Position numbers and translations under genes: made by a program. Positions 34,908-43,701 of a stretch of 64,000 nt of DNA are shown in pieces; within the stretch, counting starts at the first letter, position 1; every line of letters begins with the position of its first letter. Source of the DNA: Halobacterium hubeiense (GTDB lineage: Archaea > Halobacteriota > Halobacteria > Halobacteriales > Halobacteriaceae); contig NZ_LN831303.1 in NCBI RefSeq assembly GCF_001488575.1, positions 62,001 to 126,000 on the forward strand, read 5' to 3'. The notes beneath the pieces are model-generated. The model was not told the origin of the DNA. It ran no database searches and worked only from the letters and a program-made list of their open reading frames with translations.

Positions 34908-35216
34908 TCAGGATTGCGACGGGTCGTCGGCGAGCGTGAACGATTCGTCGCTGCCGTGCCACTCGTCGACGAGATCGTCTTCCTCGCGAGCGTCCGTCGC
35001 CGACGACGCTGAAGGGGACTCGTCATCAAGGTCGTCGAGGACGGTGAACGCCGGGTCGTTTGGGTCAGCTTGCTGCTGGCGTTCGATCCACTCGAGAAGC
35101 GCCTCGTGGCCGGCTTCCTTCAGCGAGAGGCCGTGTTCTCTCGCAAACTCTCGGAAGCGTTCGTATTCGTCCTCGTTCAGTTCAGTTTGAACGTGCTTGG
35201 TGTCGTTACTGCTCAT
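34908..35216 (-). CDS. antitoxin-like protein of the PIN pair
   Basis: The 102-residue protein has an N-terminal DNA-binding-like region (TELNEDEYERFREFAREHG, LSLKEAGHEALLEWIERQQQ) resembling a ribbon-helix-helix antitoxin, and an acidic disordered tail (DDLDDESPSAS, VDEWHGSDESFTLADDPS) suited to wrapping a toxin. It directly precedes the PIN gene with a six-base gap, the usual antitoxin-toxin order. Confidence 0.7.
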   Translation of the reverse strand: MSSNDTKHVQTELNEDEYERFREFAREHGLSLKEAGHEALLEWIERQQQADPNDPAFTVLDDLDDESPSASSATDAREEDDLVDEWHGSDESFTLADDPSQS

Positions 35217-35410
35217 AGAGGCCCCATTGCTACTCTCATCTACTTTCTCATGAAGTATAAGATGTTCGCATGACTGAGTTCATGAGCTACTTCAGGTTCC
35301 GTTTGGCAGATTTCGAAAACAAGCCGGTTTGTGGCACCAAGGCAGTGAAGGCGGTCGTCCTTCTCCGGATTCGGACAATACCGGACTTCCATCCTTCCAG
35401 CGAATTGCCG

Positions 35411-35666
35411 CTACTGGCGACGGGAACTGATGTAGTCAATCAGCTGTTCGCGAGCAGCTTCGACATCCGAGGAGAGCGCCAACGCGTGCCTTATGAACTG
35501 GCAGTCATCCAGATTCTCCTCCCAGCGCGTAATCACGCCGCGGCGTTCGTGGAGTTCGGCACTTGCGAGGTTGCCGTCGGCGAGCGACTGTTCGAGCTCC
35601 TCGCGGGTGTTCTCCTCGATGAGTGCCCGAATCTCCTCGAAGACACACGAGCGACCGGGAATGCGG
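35411..35666 (-). pseudogene. C-terminal remnant of a DUF7342-like winged-helix gene
   Basis: The minus strand reads VFEEIRALIEENTREEL, then LADGNLASAELHERRGVITR and DVEAAREQLIDYISSRRQ before TAG. It has no start codon and abuts the stop of the USP gene at 35667. The block FEEIRALIEE matches FEEIRTFIEE at the broken end of the remnant at 34096, so this is the rest of the same family, from another copy or displaced from it. No frame is open on its 5' side. Confidence 0.65.
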
Positions 35667-36536
35667 TCAATCAGGGTTCGCGACCGTAATCACGGGGACC
35701 GGTGCTGTACGGACAGTTTGCTCGGCGACACTCCCCAAGAGGATTCGCTTGACGCCGCGGCGGCCAGTCGTCCCCATGACAATCGCGTCGATGGCGTGGT
35801 CGTCCACGGCCGCCGTGATGACGTCTGTCGGCGCGCCGTGTTCGACGTGGGTGTGAACCGCGGGGACGTCGTAGCGTTCGGCGGCCGCGGCAACGGCTTC
35901 AACGGCATCGTGTGCGGGCTGCTCGAGTTTCTCCGTCGACAACACGGAGCGGACGTCGGGCCCGAGTGAGACGTCGTTGACGACTGAGACGACGTGAACG
36001 GTCGCGTCGATAGTCGCTGCGAGTTCGAGCGCGTGTCTGGCTGCGTGGAGCGCGGTGTCGCTGCCGTCCGTCGGGACGAGGATGTTCTCGTAGGGGAACG
36101 CGAGCCGGCCGCCGGCCCGTATGCGAGCGGTGAGAACGGGCACGCCGGACAACCGTACAACCTTCTCCGTGACACTCCCGAGCAGGGACCGGGATAGTCC
36201 CTTGCGCGCGTGCGTCGGCATCACGATCAGGTCGTAGTCGTACTGGTCGGCGTACTCGACGATGGTCTCGGCCGGGCTCCCCTGGACGACGTCAGTCCCG
36301 TACTCGACGTCCAGTGACGCGAGCGTCCCTGCAGCGTCCTCGACGATAGACTCGCCTTCCTGTTCGAGGGCGTCGACGACGTCCCCGCCGATGACACTGA
36401 CACTGTCGCGACTCGTATCGGCAACGAACAACACCTGTACAGTAGCCCCGGTTCGGCGAGCGAGTTCCGCGGCGTGCCTGTGCACGTCGGTTACGGAGTC
36501 GCTGTCATCGACGGGCAGGAGAATGCGGTCGTACAT
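35667..36536 (-). CDS. tandem universal stress protein (two USP domains)
   Basis: A 289-residue protein with two USP domains. The first starts MYDRILLPVDDSDSVTDVH and ends DLIVMPTHARKGLSRSLLGSVTEKVV; the second starts YENILVPTDGSDTALHAARHA and ends DAIVMGTTGRRGVKRILLGSVAEQTV. The second keeps the full G-x2-G-x9-G-S ATP motif; the first has PTHARKG in its place. The start at MYDR matches the family N-terminus, so I prefer it to the ATG 24 bases upstream. Confidence 0.9.
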   Translation of the reverse strand: MYDRILLPVDDSDSVTDVHRHAAELARRTGATVQVLFVADTSRDSVSVIGGDVVDALEQEGESIVEDAAGTLASLDVEYGTDVVQGSPAETIVEYADQYDYDLIVMPTHARKGLSRSLLGSVTEKVVRLSGVPVLTARIRAGGRLAFPYENILVPTDGSDTALHAARHALELAATIDATVHVVSVVNDVSLGPDVRSVLSTEKLEQPAHDAVEAVAAAAERYDVPAVHTHVEHGAPTDVITAAVDDHAIDAIVMGTTGRRGVKRILLGSVAEQTVRTAPVPVITVANPD

Positions 36537-36676
36537 GGGTGCGTAAGGGTGGCTTTGCAATCCAATGCCATAGTCGTTCGCTACGGAGGACAGTTCCGGG
36601 TGGGGTAAAGCGATCGTTCGGACTGATACGGCTGAAGGAAGCAGGTCGATTCTGACCCGCGGAAAACGGAGTGCAG

Positions 36677-37558
36677 TCAGACGGCCTCGTCGTCACCGAG
36701 CGGTTCGATCGGAACGACCTGCGGGCCGTAGTCCGTCTCGATGACGGTCGCCTCGATGTCGAACACCTCCGCGAGGAGCGGTCTCGTAATCACCGTCTCT
36801 GGGGGGCCGCGAGCGTACACCGAGCCGTCCCTGAGCGCGACCACGTTGTCGGCGTACCGCGCCGCTTGCGCGATGTCGTGGAGGACGAGCACGACTGTTA
36901 TCTGACTGTCGTCGCGCAGCGCCTCCACGATCTCCATCACCTCCAGTTGGTGGTGGGGGTCGAGGAACGTCGTCGGCTCGTCCAGCAACAGCACGTCGGT
37001 GTCTTGGGCGAGCGCCATCGCGATCCAGACGAGTTGCGTCTGCCCGCCGCTGAGCGTGCCGACCTCGCGGTCGCGGAGGTGCTCAACGCCGGCCATCGCG
37101 ATGGCCTCGTCGACGGCGCGCTCGTCGCTTTCGGTCTGGGATTCGAAGAACCCGCGATGGGGGTAGCGCCCGCGTTCGACGAGCTCCTCGACGCTGATGG
37201 TGTCGGGGGCGGTGTTCTGCTGGGAGAGCCGCCCGAGCTTCCGCGCGAGCTCCTTCGAGTCGAAGGAGTCGACGTGCCGGCCGTCCAGCAGGACGCGACC
37301 GTCGTCGGGCTCCAGTCGGTTCGCCAGTCCCTTCAGCAGCGTCGACTTGCCGCTGCCGTTCGGCCCGATGAGCGCCGTCACCTCACCCTCGGGGACCGCG
37401 AGAGTCTGCCCGTCGATGACTGGTTCATCGGTTGTTGGATATCCGACGACGAGTTCGTCCGCGTCGAGCGCCGTCCGCGACGCCGCCTCGTCCGCGCCAG
37501 CAGCCGAGGAGTCGCGACCCGACGCGCGCTCACGCGGCCGCTCGTTGTCCTGCATCAC
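36677..37558 (-). CDS. iron/cobalamin-type ABC transporter ATP-binding protein (FecE/BtuD-like)
   Basis: A 293-residue ATPase: Walker A LIGPNGSGKSTLLKGL (residue about 68), signature TLSGGQTQLVWIAMAL (about 170), Walker B VLLLDEPTTFLDPHHQLEVM (about 190), H-loop VVLVLHDIAQAARYADNVV. The LDPHHQ stretch is typical of ferrichrome/heme/cobalamin importers. It is the last gene of the three-gene importer operon and overlaps the permease stop by four bases. An N-terminal extension of about 35 residues is polar. Confidence 0.9.
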   Translation of the reverse strand: MMQDNERPRERASGRDSSAAGADEAASRTALDADELVVGYPTTDEPVIDGQTLAVPEGEVTALIGPNGSGKSTLLKGLANRLEPDDGRVLLDGRHVDSFDSKELARKLGRLSQQNTAPDTISVEELVERGRYPHRGFFESQTESDERAVDEAIAMAGVEHLRDREVGTLSGGQTQLVWIAMALAQDTDVLLLDEPTTFLDPHHQLEVMEIVEALRDDSQITVVLVLHDIAQAARYADNVVALRDGSVYARGPPETVITRPLLAEVFDIEATVIETDYGPQVVPIEPLGDDEAV

Positions 37559-38667
37559 ACTTCACCCAGGTTCTCGGTCTTCCGCATCAGGTAGAGGAAG
37601 TACGGGCCGCCGACCAGTCCCGTGATGATGCCGACCGGGAGCTGGATGGGGTTGAGCGCGAGGCGCGCGCCGACGTCGGCACCGACCAGCAGCGCCGGCC
37701 CGAGGAACAGACACCCGAGCAGGAGCCGCCGCGAGTCGCCGCCGACGACGTTACGGACCATGTGCGGGACGATGAGGCCGACGAAGCCGATGAGGCCTGC
37801 GACCGCGATGGCCGCCGCCGTCGAAAGCACGGCGATGCCGGCGACCGCGAATCGCATCTTCTCGACGGGCATGCCGAGGGAATCCGCCGTCTCCTCGCCG
37901 AGCGCGAGCACGTCCAGCTCCTTGGTCACCACGAACGCGAGCGCGAGCGACAGCAGCGTGAACGGGAGCGCGATGCGGACCTCGCCCCAGTCGGTGTTCA
38001 GCAGCGACCCGGAGAGCCACGCCTGCGCGGACATCACGGTGCTGAGGTCGTCGATGAAGAAGAACAGCGCGCGCTGGACGGATCCGAAGACGGTGCCGAC
38101 GATGACGCCCGCCAACACGAGCCGGACGGGGCTGGTGCCGTTCTTCCACGCGATGACGTACACCAGCAGGAACGCCGCGCCGCCGCCGATTGCCGCCAGC
38201 ACCGGCACGAACGGGAGGAACTCGGAGAACGCCGTCAGCACGACCAGCACGACGAGCCCGGCGCCGTCGCTGACGCCGAGAATGTAGGGGCTGGCGAGCT
38301 CGTTCCGGGTGATAATCTGGAAGATGGCGCCGGAGACGGCGAGGTTCGCGCCGACGAGCACGCCGACCAGAATCCGCGGCAGGCGGATGTTCCAGACGAT
38401 GTGCTGTTGCTGGGTGAACCACTCGGGGTTGTCCGCGCCGAGCAGGAACGCCCGCCACGCTTCGAGGCTGAACAGGACGCCGGGGTCGAAGACCGCGCCC
38501 CACGCTTCCGAGAGCGTCAGCGGGAACGCGCCGAAGCTCACCTGCAGGAGTGTCGCGCCGACCAGCACTGCGATGCTCCCGAGCGCGACGCCCGCCAGCG
38601 TCGAGCTAGCGTACCAGCGGCTGGCTGCCGCACGGCGGTCCGCGAGCCGGTCGAAGAGTTCCGCCAT
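37555..38667 (-). CDS. FecCD-family ABC transporter permease
   Basis: A 370-residue permease with about ten helices. Family marks include VWNIRLPRILVGVLVGANLAVSGAIFQ (residue about 88-115), ILGVSDGAGLVVLVVLTAF and the cytoplasmic EAA-like loop ETADSLGMPVEKMRF. This class takes up siderophore-iron, heme or cobalamin. It sits five bases behind the binding-protein gene and overlaps the ATPase start, so one transcript is expected. Confidence 0.92.
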   Translation of the reverse strand: MAELFDRLADRRAAASRWYASSTLAGVALGSIAVLVGATLLQVSFGAFPLTLSEAWGAVFDPGVLFSLEAWRAFLLGADNPEWFTQQQHIVWNIRLPRILVGVLVGANLAVSGAIFQIITRNELASPYILGVSDGAGLVVLVVLTAFSEFLPFVPVLAAIGGGAAFLLVYVIAWKNGTSPVRLVLAGVIVGTVFGSVQRALFFFIDDLSTVMSAQAWLSGSLLNTDWGEVRIALPFTLLSLALAFVVTKELDVLALGEETADSLGMPVEKMRFAVAGIAVLSTAAAIAVAGLIGFVGLIVPHMVRNVVGGDSRRLLLGCLFLGPALLVGADVGARLALNPIQLPVGIITGLVGGPYFLYLMRKTENLGEV

Positions 38668-38672
38668 CGGTC

Positions 38673-39875
38673 CTACAGGTCCCCGTTGACGATGTCGACG
38701 AGACGCTGGCGGTCGAAGAGCTGCTCGCTCTCCGGGACGTCACCGACGGCGCCGGGCCACTCCCCGAACTCGTCGGGGTATACCTGCTTCGCGACGGCCT
38801 CCGTGGAGAACATGTCGACGATGGGGCCCATGTACTGGCCGCCGCTTCGGATGACGTTGCCGTTCTGGACGGCGCTGAGCTGTTGGCCGTTCTCGTTGTT
38901 CTCGAAGGGCTCGACGACGTTGGTCACGAACTCCTTGTGCGTCGAGGAGGTGAGCGCACCGACGGCGCCGATGTAGTCGGGGTCGGCGCGGAGCAGTTCC
39001 TCGTAGCCGACCGGGCCGTCCGGGTACTGGCCCTCGAAAGCGTCCTGCATGCCGAGGCGGTAGTAGGACTTGGTGTTGTTGCCGAGGCGGTGCAGCGGCG
39101 CGATGCGGAACCGGCCGGAGTCGGGAGCGACGCCGCGCCAGATGGCGGCGACCGTGGGGCGTTCGTCCTCCGGTGGGAGGCCGTCCTCGATGGTGCTCAT
39201 GAGGTCGTCGTGCAGCGACTGCCACGCCGCGAACTGCTGTTGGCGCTGGAAGATCTTCGCGACCTTCTCGAAGGCCTCGTACATCGTGTACGGGTTCGGT
39301 TCGTCCTGCACGGCGGACTGGGGAGCGAACCGCAGGGTCGTCCCGAGGAACGGACCGGTCTGGGATTCGACGTCCTCGAAGTCGGAGTCGTCCCAGTTGA
39401 CGTAGCGGCCGATGTTGTTCCGGGAGATGAGCCAGACGTCGGCGTCCGCGGCGTAGAAGTTCTCCTTGTCGTAGCCGGACTCGGCGTCGCTGGCGATTTT
39501 GGCGACCTGGCTCTCGTCGAATCCCAAATCGAGGAGGTCGTAGAACTTCAGCGGGGCGCGTTCGAGACCGGTGGTCGCCGTCGGGTGGATTCCGAGTGCC
39601 ATGCCCATGTCGATGAAGGGGCTGGTGCCGACGCCGTACGTCTCGGGTATCTCCTCGAACGTGTAGGGGTCGTTGGGTGCCATCTCGACCGTGTACGGCG
39701 TCGGGTCCGACGCCGACGCCTCGGTGTTCTCCGTCTCGCTGGCGGTCCCGGCGTCGCCTTCCGTACTCGTCGGCTGGTCCGTGCTGTCCGCTTCGGTGGA
39801 GTTTCCGACGCAGCCGGCGAGGCCGGCGGCGAGGAGACTGGCGCTACTCGCGAGCAACTGGCGTCTGCGTGCCAT
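38673..39875 (-). CDS. iron-type ABC substrate-binding lipoprotein (FecB/FhuD-like)
   Basis: A 400-residue protein with an RR-containing N-terminus (MARRRQLLASSASLLAAG) and lipobox (GLAGC), then an acidic linker (STEADSTDQPTSTEG). The body is a type III binding fold joined by one long helix, with SPFIDMGMALGIHPTATTGLERA and VWLISRNNIGRYV. First gene of the importer operon. Its promoter overlaps an iron-box operator (39880-39895), which supports an iron-chelate substrate over cobalamin. Confidence 0.88.
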   Translation of the reverse strand: MARRRQLLASSASLLAAGLAGCVGNSTEADSTDQPTSTEGDAGTASETENTEASASDPTPYTVEMAPNDPYTFEEIPETYGVGTSPFIDMGMALGIHPTATTGLERAPLKFYDLLDLGFDESQVAKIASDAESGYDKENFYAADADVWLISRNNIGRYVNWDDSDFEDVESQTGPFLGTTLRFAPQSAVQDEPNPYTMYEAFEKVAKIFQRQQQFAAWQSLHDDLMSTIEDGLPPEDERPTVAAIWRGVAPDSGRFRIAPLHRLGNNTKSYYRLGMQDAFEGQYPDGPVGYEELLRADPDYIGAVGALTSSTHKEFVTNVVEPFENNENGQQLSAVQNGNVIRSGGQYMGPIVDMFSTEAVAKQVYPDEFGEWPGAVGDVPESEQLFDRQRLVDIVNGDL

Positions 39876-39879
39876 AGTG

Positions 39880-39895
39880 TTTAGGCTGCCCTAAA
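39880..39895. promoter_or_regulatory. iron-box operator (DtxR/SirR/Idr-type) of the importer operon
   Basis: TTTAGGCTGCCCTAAA is a near-perfect palindrome whose edge is only five bases upstream of the binding-protein ATG, across the probable transcription start. Haloarchaeal DtxR-family repressors bind TTAGGCTNNCCTAA-type sites. A second copy lies at 40860. Confidence 0.8.
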
Positions 39896-39980
39896 ACAAC
39901 TTAGTGATTCTCGCTGTTCGATTCGACCCGCCGCGAACGATGTTCACGGCGTGTTACGAACGAACCGCCGTGTTCATCCG

Positions 39981-40847
39981 TCAGGCCGCGTCGCTCGTTC
40001 GCGCAGCGAGCGGCACCGCGCGGTCGCGGTACTCGCCGATAACCCGGTCGGCCCACGCTATCACGTCGGGGTGAGAACACGAGATGATGTCGAACCCGGT
40101 CTCCTGCTCACGGTCGACGGTGAAGAAGACCGTTTCGCCATCGACGAGATCGACAGTACAGGGGACGCGCTCGTCGATACTGTGATACACCGTCGAACCG
40201 ACCTGAGACTGGATTTCCCGCCACGTCGCGCGCAGCGACGCGTCCCCCACCATCGTCTCGGTCACGTTCGAATCGAAGACGACCTGTACGTCGGGTTCGT
40301 TCCCGTCCTGGATTGCCTGTTCGTACCCGTACATCGGGAGTGAGGTGAACGTCCCGACGAGCGACTCGCAGGAGGCTCCGTCTCTGATGGCGTTCGCGAT
40401 GACGCGGGCGGCCGCGAGCGGGTCCTCGCTGTTCCCGTGGACGTGTTCGCCGTCGGCGAGACAACGGAGGTCGAAGTCGAACCAGTCGGTCGGGAGCCGC
40501 GAGATCAGCCGCGGGTAGGTCTGTCCCACCGTTATCGTGCCCTGCAGCCGCGCGAGGTCCCGGTGGACGGCTTCGCCGAACGCGGACAGCTCGTACTCCC
40601 CGTCAGAGCGTCGTCGCCGGATGAGTTCGCGGTCCTCGAGGTCGCCGAGAATGCGGCTCAGGGTGACCCGAGTCGCGTCTAACTGGTCGCGCAGCTCTTC
40701 GCGGGAGGTGGCGCCGTCCGCAAGTCGGTCGAGGACGTGAAAGCGGTGCTCCGAGCGAGTGAGGAACGCCACGTACTCGACCGTGCTCTCGGACAGCCGT
40801 TCCTCTCCCGCCCCCGTCGTTTGCCTCCCCTCGTACTCGGCTGTCAT
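39981..40847 (-). CDS. winged-helix regulator with FilR1-like (MRFM) domain
   Basis: A 288-residue protein. Residues about 22-85 form a winged helix (EYVAFLTRSEHRFHVLDRLAD, TSREELRDQLDATRVTLSRILGDLEDRELIRR). The rest matches the middle/C-terminal FilR1-type domain of archaeal regulators: RLPTDWFDFDLRCLADGE, EDPLAAARVIANAIRDG and VFDSNVTETMVGDASLRATW. Start at 40847. An iron-box palindrome lies 13 bases upstream, so its own expression is probably iron-controlled. It may relay iron status to other genes, possibly including the importer downstream. Confidence 0.85.
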   Translation of the reverse strand: MTAEYEGRQTTGAGEERLSESTVEYVAFLTRSEHRFHVLDRLADGATSREELRDQLDATRVTLSRILGDLEDRELIRRRRSDGEYELSAFGEAVHRDLARLQGTITVGQTYPRLISRLPTDWFDFDLRCLADGEHVHGNSEDPLAAARVIANAIRDGASCESLVGTFTSLPMYGYEQAIQDGNEPDVQVVFDSNVTETMVGDASLRATWREIQSQVGSTVYHSIDERVPCTVDLVDGETVFFTVDREQETGFDIISCSHPDVIAWADRVIGEYRDRAVPLAARTSDAA

Positions 40848-40859
40848 GAGATGCCATTC

Positions 40860-40875
40860 TTTAGGCTGGCCTAAA
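40860..40875. promoter_or_regulatory. second iron-box operator
   Basis: TTTAGGCTGGCCTAAA is a perfect 16-base palindrome 13 bases upstream of the FilR1-like gene's ATG. It differs from the site at 39880 by one base. Confidence 0.82.
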
Positions 40876-41001
40876 TTGCTTTTGAATCCAGCTCCGGCTG
40901 CACGCGGTGGAAGTGGTCTCGTAGGAGTTCGAGTAGTGGTCCAGCGAGCAGGGTCGAAAACAGGATTCGTGAAGAAGGCGACCAGACAGAGTCGCGACCC
41001 C

Positions 41002-41118
41002 ATGAGGAGTCCGTATACTCCCAGCGTCGTGTATCAGCAAGCCATGCTAGACGTTGCGGACGGATCGACTATTGACGACGATTTGGGAAGCTGGCCACGC
41101 TTCAGCTTTGTCGAGTAG
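41002..41118 (+). CDS. possible small protein or gene remnant, 38 aa
   Basis: The frame MRSPYTPSVVYQQAMLDVAD ends DDDLGSWPRFSFVE before TAG, immediately next to the convergent SHOCT gene. The acidic composition resembles coding DNA. No promoter or domain is clear; it could be the tail of a lost gene. Confidence 0.25.
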   Translation: MRSPYTPSVVYQQAMLDVADGSTIDDDLGSWPRFSFVE

Positions 41119-41475
41119 TCAGGTGTCTCGTTCGAGTGCTTCTCGTCGCTGTTTGTATTCCTCGTCGGTCAGCTCGCCGCGGGCGTAGGCGAGCCGAAGC
41201 TCCTCGAGTGCTTGGTCTGAGTTACCCGCATCCCCTGTAATTGCGCGATAGACGAGGTACCCACCCCCGACGAGGGCGGCGAGGAACAGGAGTTGTATCA
41301 CGATGCCGATGATGAACATCCAGCCGGGCATCGTCCCGTCGCCCCACATGTGACCGCCCCACATCACGCCCATCATCGGACCGAAGCCCATGAAGAACAA
41401 CGGGAAGATGAATACGGCGCCGATGATGACGAGGAGGAGCGTAACAAGTCGCGTATCGTCTGAGTTTGTCGGCAT
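41119..41475 (-). CDS. SHOCT-domain membrane protein
   Basis: The 118-residue protein has two hydrophobic segments (LVTLLLVIIGAVFIFPLFFMG and MFIIGIVIQLLFLAALVGGGYLVY) flanking a Met/Gly-rich loop (MMGVMWGGHMWGDGTMPGW). A C-terminal SHOCT domain follows (ALEELRLAYARGELTDEEYKQRREAL). Such Met/His-rich proteins are often near copper or other metal genes. The divergent YHS permease supports a metal link, but this is inferred. Confidence 0.85.
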   Translation of the reverse strand: MPTNSDDTRLVTLLLVIIGAVFIFPLFFMGFGPMMGVMWGGHMWGDGTMPGWMFIIGIVIQLLFLAALVGGGYLVYRAITGDAGNSDQALEELRLAYARGELTDEEYKQRREALERDT

Positions 41476-41648
41476 ATTGTGACCCCTCCGTGTGTTTGGG
41501 TTCTCAGATTGTACTACGCACTACCTATTCAATGCGGTTGTGCCTTTGACCTGCGTATTCCACCCACCGGTATTCTTTTGAATGCCTACTCACTACGGCC
41601 TTGACCACAATTATCTGAGGGAAAACTGCAATAGACGGTCCGCTTGAA

Positions 41649-43043
41649 ATGGTACCTATGGTGGCGACGATGACTGATGGTATCTTCGAAGCTCTCCGCA
41701 TCGGTGTGGGCTTCCTCTGGACCGCGGCGTGGGCGATCATCATGGGCCTCACGATCACGAGCCTCGTCCAGGTGTACGTCTCCAAGGAGCGGATGGCGCA
41801 GGTGCTGGGCGACGGTGATTTGAGTGGGGTGGTCAAGGCGACTGCATTCGGCGCGGCCAGTAGTGGCTGCAGTTTCGGCGCTGTCGCCATCGGGAAGGGC
41901 TTGTTCAAGAAGGGGGCGCACGCGGTCAACTTTCTCGCGTTCATGTTCGCGTCGACGAACCTCATCGTCGAACTCGGGTTGATGATCCTGATTCTGCTCG
42001 GCTGGGAGTTCCTGGTCGCAGAGCTACTGGGCGGGCTCATTCTCATCGCCGTCATGTCCGTCATCGTCCACCTCACCCTCCCGGAGAATCTCTTCGACGA
42101 GGTCCGAGAGACGCTCAACGAGCGCGACCGCGAATCGGGCGTCACCGAGGATCCAACCTGCGGGATGGAAGGCAAAGACGAGTACACGCTTACGACCGAC
42201 GGCGGTGAGACGCTCAAATTCTGTTCGGAGGGCTGCATGGAGACGTATCTGCAGGAAACGTCGAGTCGCGGCGGGTGGCGCGAGGAGTTGCTGTCGTGGG
42301 GTGGCTGGTACAAGGTCGGGAACCAGTACCGCAAGGAGTGGTCGATGATCTGGAAGGACGTCATCGCCGGTTTCCTCATCTCGGGGTTCGTCATCGTCTT
42401 CGTCCCCCAGTGGGTGTGGAACACCCTGTTCATCCAGGGCGATGGACTGCTTGTGACCGCCGAGAACGCGATTATGGGTGTCGCCATCGCCGTTCTCAGT
42501 TTCGTCGGCAGCATGGGCAACGTCCCGTTTGCCGTCGCACTGTGGGGCGGCGGCATCAGCTTCGCTGGCGTCATCGCGTTCGTCTACGCCGACCTCATCA
42601 CGATCCCCGTGCTGAACGTCTACCGGAAGTACTACGGCTGGAAGGTCATGCTGTACATCCTCGGCGTCTTCTTCGTGACGATGGCGTTCACCGGCTTCCT
42701 CATGGAGCTGCTGTTCGACGCGTTCGGCATCGTCCCGGACCTGGCCGGCGGGGAGACGGCGACAGAGCAGACGTACTTCGAACTCAACTACACGTTCTAC
42801 CTCAACCTCATCGCCTTCGCGCTCTCCGGGTTCCTCCTGTACGTGTATCATCGCGGCCTCGGTGCGCCCGGCCAGTACCGGGACCCCGTCTGTGGGATGC
42901 GGACTGACGACAGCGAGCCAGCGGCGACCCACGACGGTGAGACGTACTACTTCTGCTCGCAGACCTGCGAGGAGACCTTCGAGGAGGACCCGGACGAATA
43001 CGCCACCGGGCATCCGATGGTGATGGAGGGACACGACCACTGA
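41649..43043 (+). CDS. DUF318-like permease with two YHS domains
   Basis: A 464-residue protein with two halves of a permease (AAWAIIMGLTITSLVQVYV, KATAFGAASSGCSFGAVAIGKGLFKKGAHAVNFLAF; then IWKDVIAGFLISGFVIVFV, FVGSMGNVPFAVALWGGGISFAGVIAFVYADLITIPVL). A YHS metal-binding domain lies between the halves (DPTCGMEGKDEYTL, FCSEGCMETYL) and another at the C-terminus (RDPVCGMRTDDSEP, FCSQTCEETFEEDP). YHS domains bind metals such as copper. The permease family handles unknown substrates. It is divergent from the SHOCT gene. Alternative ATGs at 41658 and 41670 are possible. Confidence 0.85.
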   Translation: MVPMVATMTDGIFEALRIGVGFLWTAAWAIIMGLTITSLVQVYVSKERMAQVLGDGDLSGVVKATAFGAASSGCSFGAVAIGKGLFKKGAHAVNFLAFMFASTNLIVELGLMILILLGWEFLVAELLGGLILIAVMSVIVHLTLPENLFDEVRETLNERDRESGVTEDPTCGMEGKDEYTLTTDGGETLKFCSEGCMETYLQETSSRGGWREELLSWGGWYKVGNQYRKEWSMIWKDVIAGFLISGFVIVFVPQWVWNTLFIQGDGLLVTAENAIMGVAIAVLSFVGSMGNVPFAVALWGGGISFAGVIAFVYADLITIPVLNVYRKYYGWKVMLYILGVFFVTMAFTGFLMELLFDAFGIVPDLAGGETATEQTYFELNYTFYLNLIAFALSGFLLYVYHRGLGAPGQYRDPVCGMRTDDSEPAATHDGETYYFCSQTCEETFEEDPDEYATGHPMVMEGHDH

Positions 43044-43070
43044 CGGACAGCTCGCCGAGAGTTCACAGTA

Positions 43071-43289
43071 TCAATTGAGTACGTCAGTCGTGCTCGGGCA
43101 CATCCGCTGCCGTGGCCATAGACCGCCGCGACGGCGGTCGAATTCCTCGTCGTCGATCTCGCCACGGATGTACCGCTCTCGGAGGACTGCGAGTACGTTA
43201 TCCTCGGGAGGGACGGCCGGTTGCGTTCCCAGCCAGTGTCCCCGGGAGAACTTTAGAATCTGAATCCGGGACCCGCAACGTGGTCTCAC
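43071..43289 (-). pseudogene. SHOCT-domain gene remnant
   Basis: The frame contains one SHOCT-like motif (NVLAVLRERYIRGEIDDEEF) but both flanks are non-domain (MRPRCGSRIQILKF at the start, GLWPRQRMCPSTTDVLN at the end), unlike the intact SHOCT protein at 41119. It looks like the decayed end of a second SHOCT protein. Convergent with the YHS permease. Confidence 0.5.
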
Positions 43290-43701
43290 GGGGTTGTAGC
43301 TGGCTGGAGCGGACGGTCACGAGCTCACCACCTTCGGCGGGACAGTGACGCGATTGGTGGGTTGTCAGGCCCTGCCGCCGTGAATCTCCGGCGGTGATAC
43401 GTCCCGAGAGACAAAGCCTGCAAACGAATTCTCGTTTTGAATCTAATGTTGGAGGGGTTCAAATTCTGGGTTTTCTAAGAGAAACCGCATTAGAACATGT
43501 GTGCGTACGATAGACTATCTAAGTAATGACGAAATTCTTCAAGCCTGAGCTGACGAGACCCAGCAAGCATAGAAACCACCTGTAGCGCCACGTAGCTTTC
43601 CCGTACTTAGCGAAGCTACGCACCACATCGAGGCGAATTCTTACTAGCGAATACTAAGTGGAACAGCCGCTCAGTCGGGATGCGAACTGAGCACTATACC
43701 T
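43290..43701. other. intergenic region, repeat-bearing, low GC on its right side
   Basis: No convincing gene. A 19-codon frame starts at 43526 (MTKFFKPELTRPSKHRN) and may be the start of a lost gene. Repeat copy A lies at 43600-43690. Base composition falls from about 43,430 onward, marking the start of the accessory region. Confidence 0.4.
43600..43690. repeat. dispersed repeat, copy A
   Basis: The core GCACCACATCGAGGCGA is followed by a segment like CTAGC and AACAGCCGCTCAG. It aligns with copy B at 44131-44220 over its whole length and with copy C at 44462-44525 over the second half. Confidence 0.6.

Noticed and set aside
35270-35689. 139-codon plus-strand frame MTEFMSYFRFR...
   Set aside because: The minus strand of the same bases encodes a recognisable winged-helix C-terminus (FEEIRALIEENTREEL), so the plus frame is its shadow.
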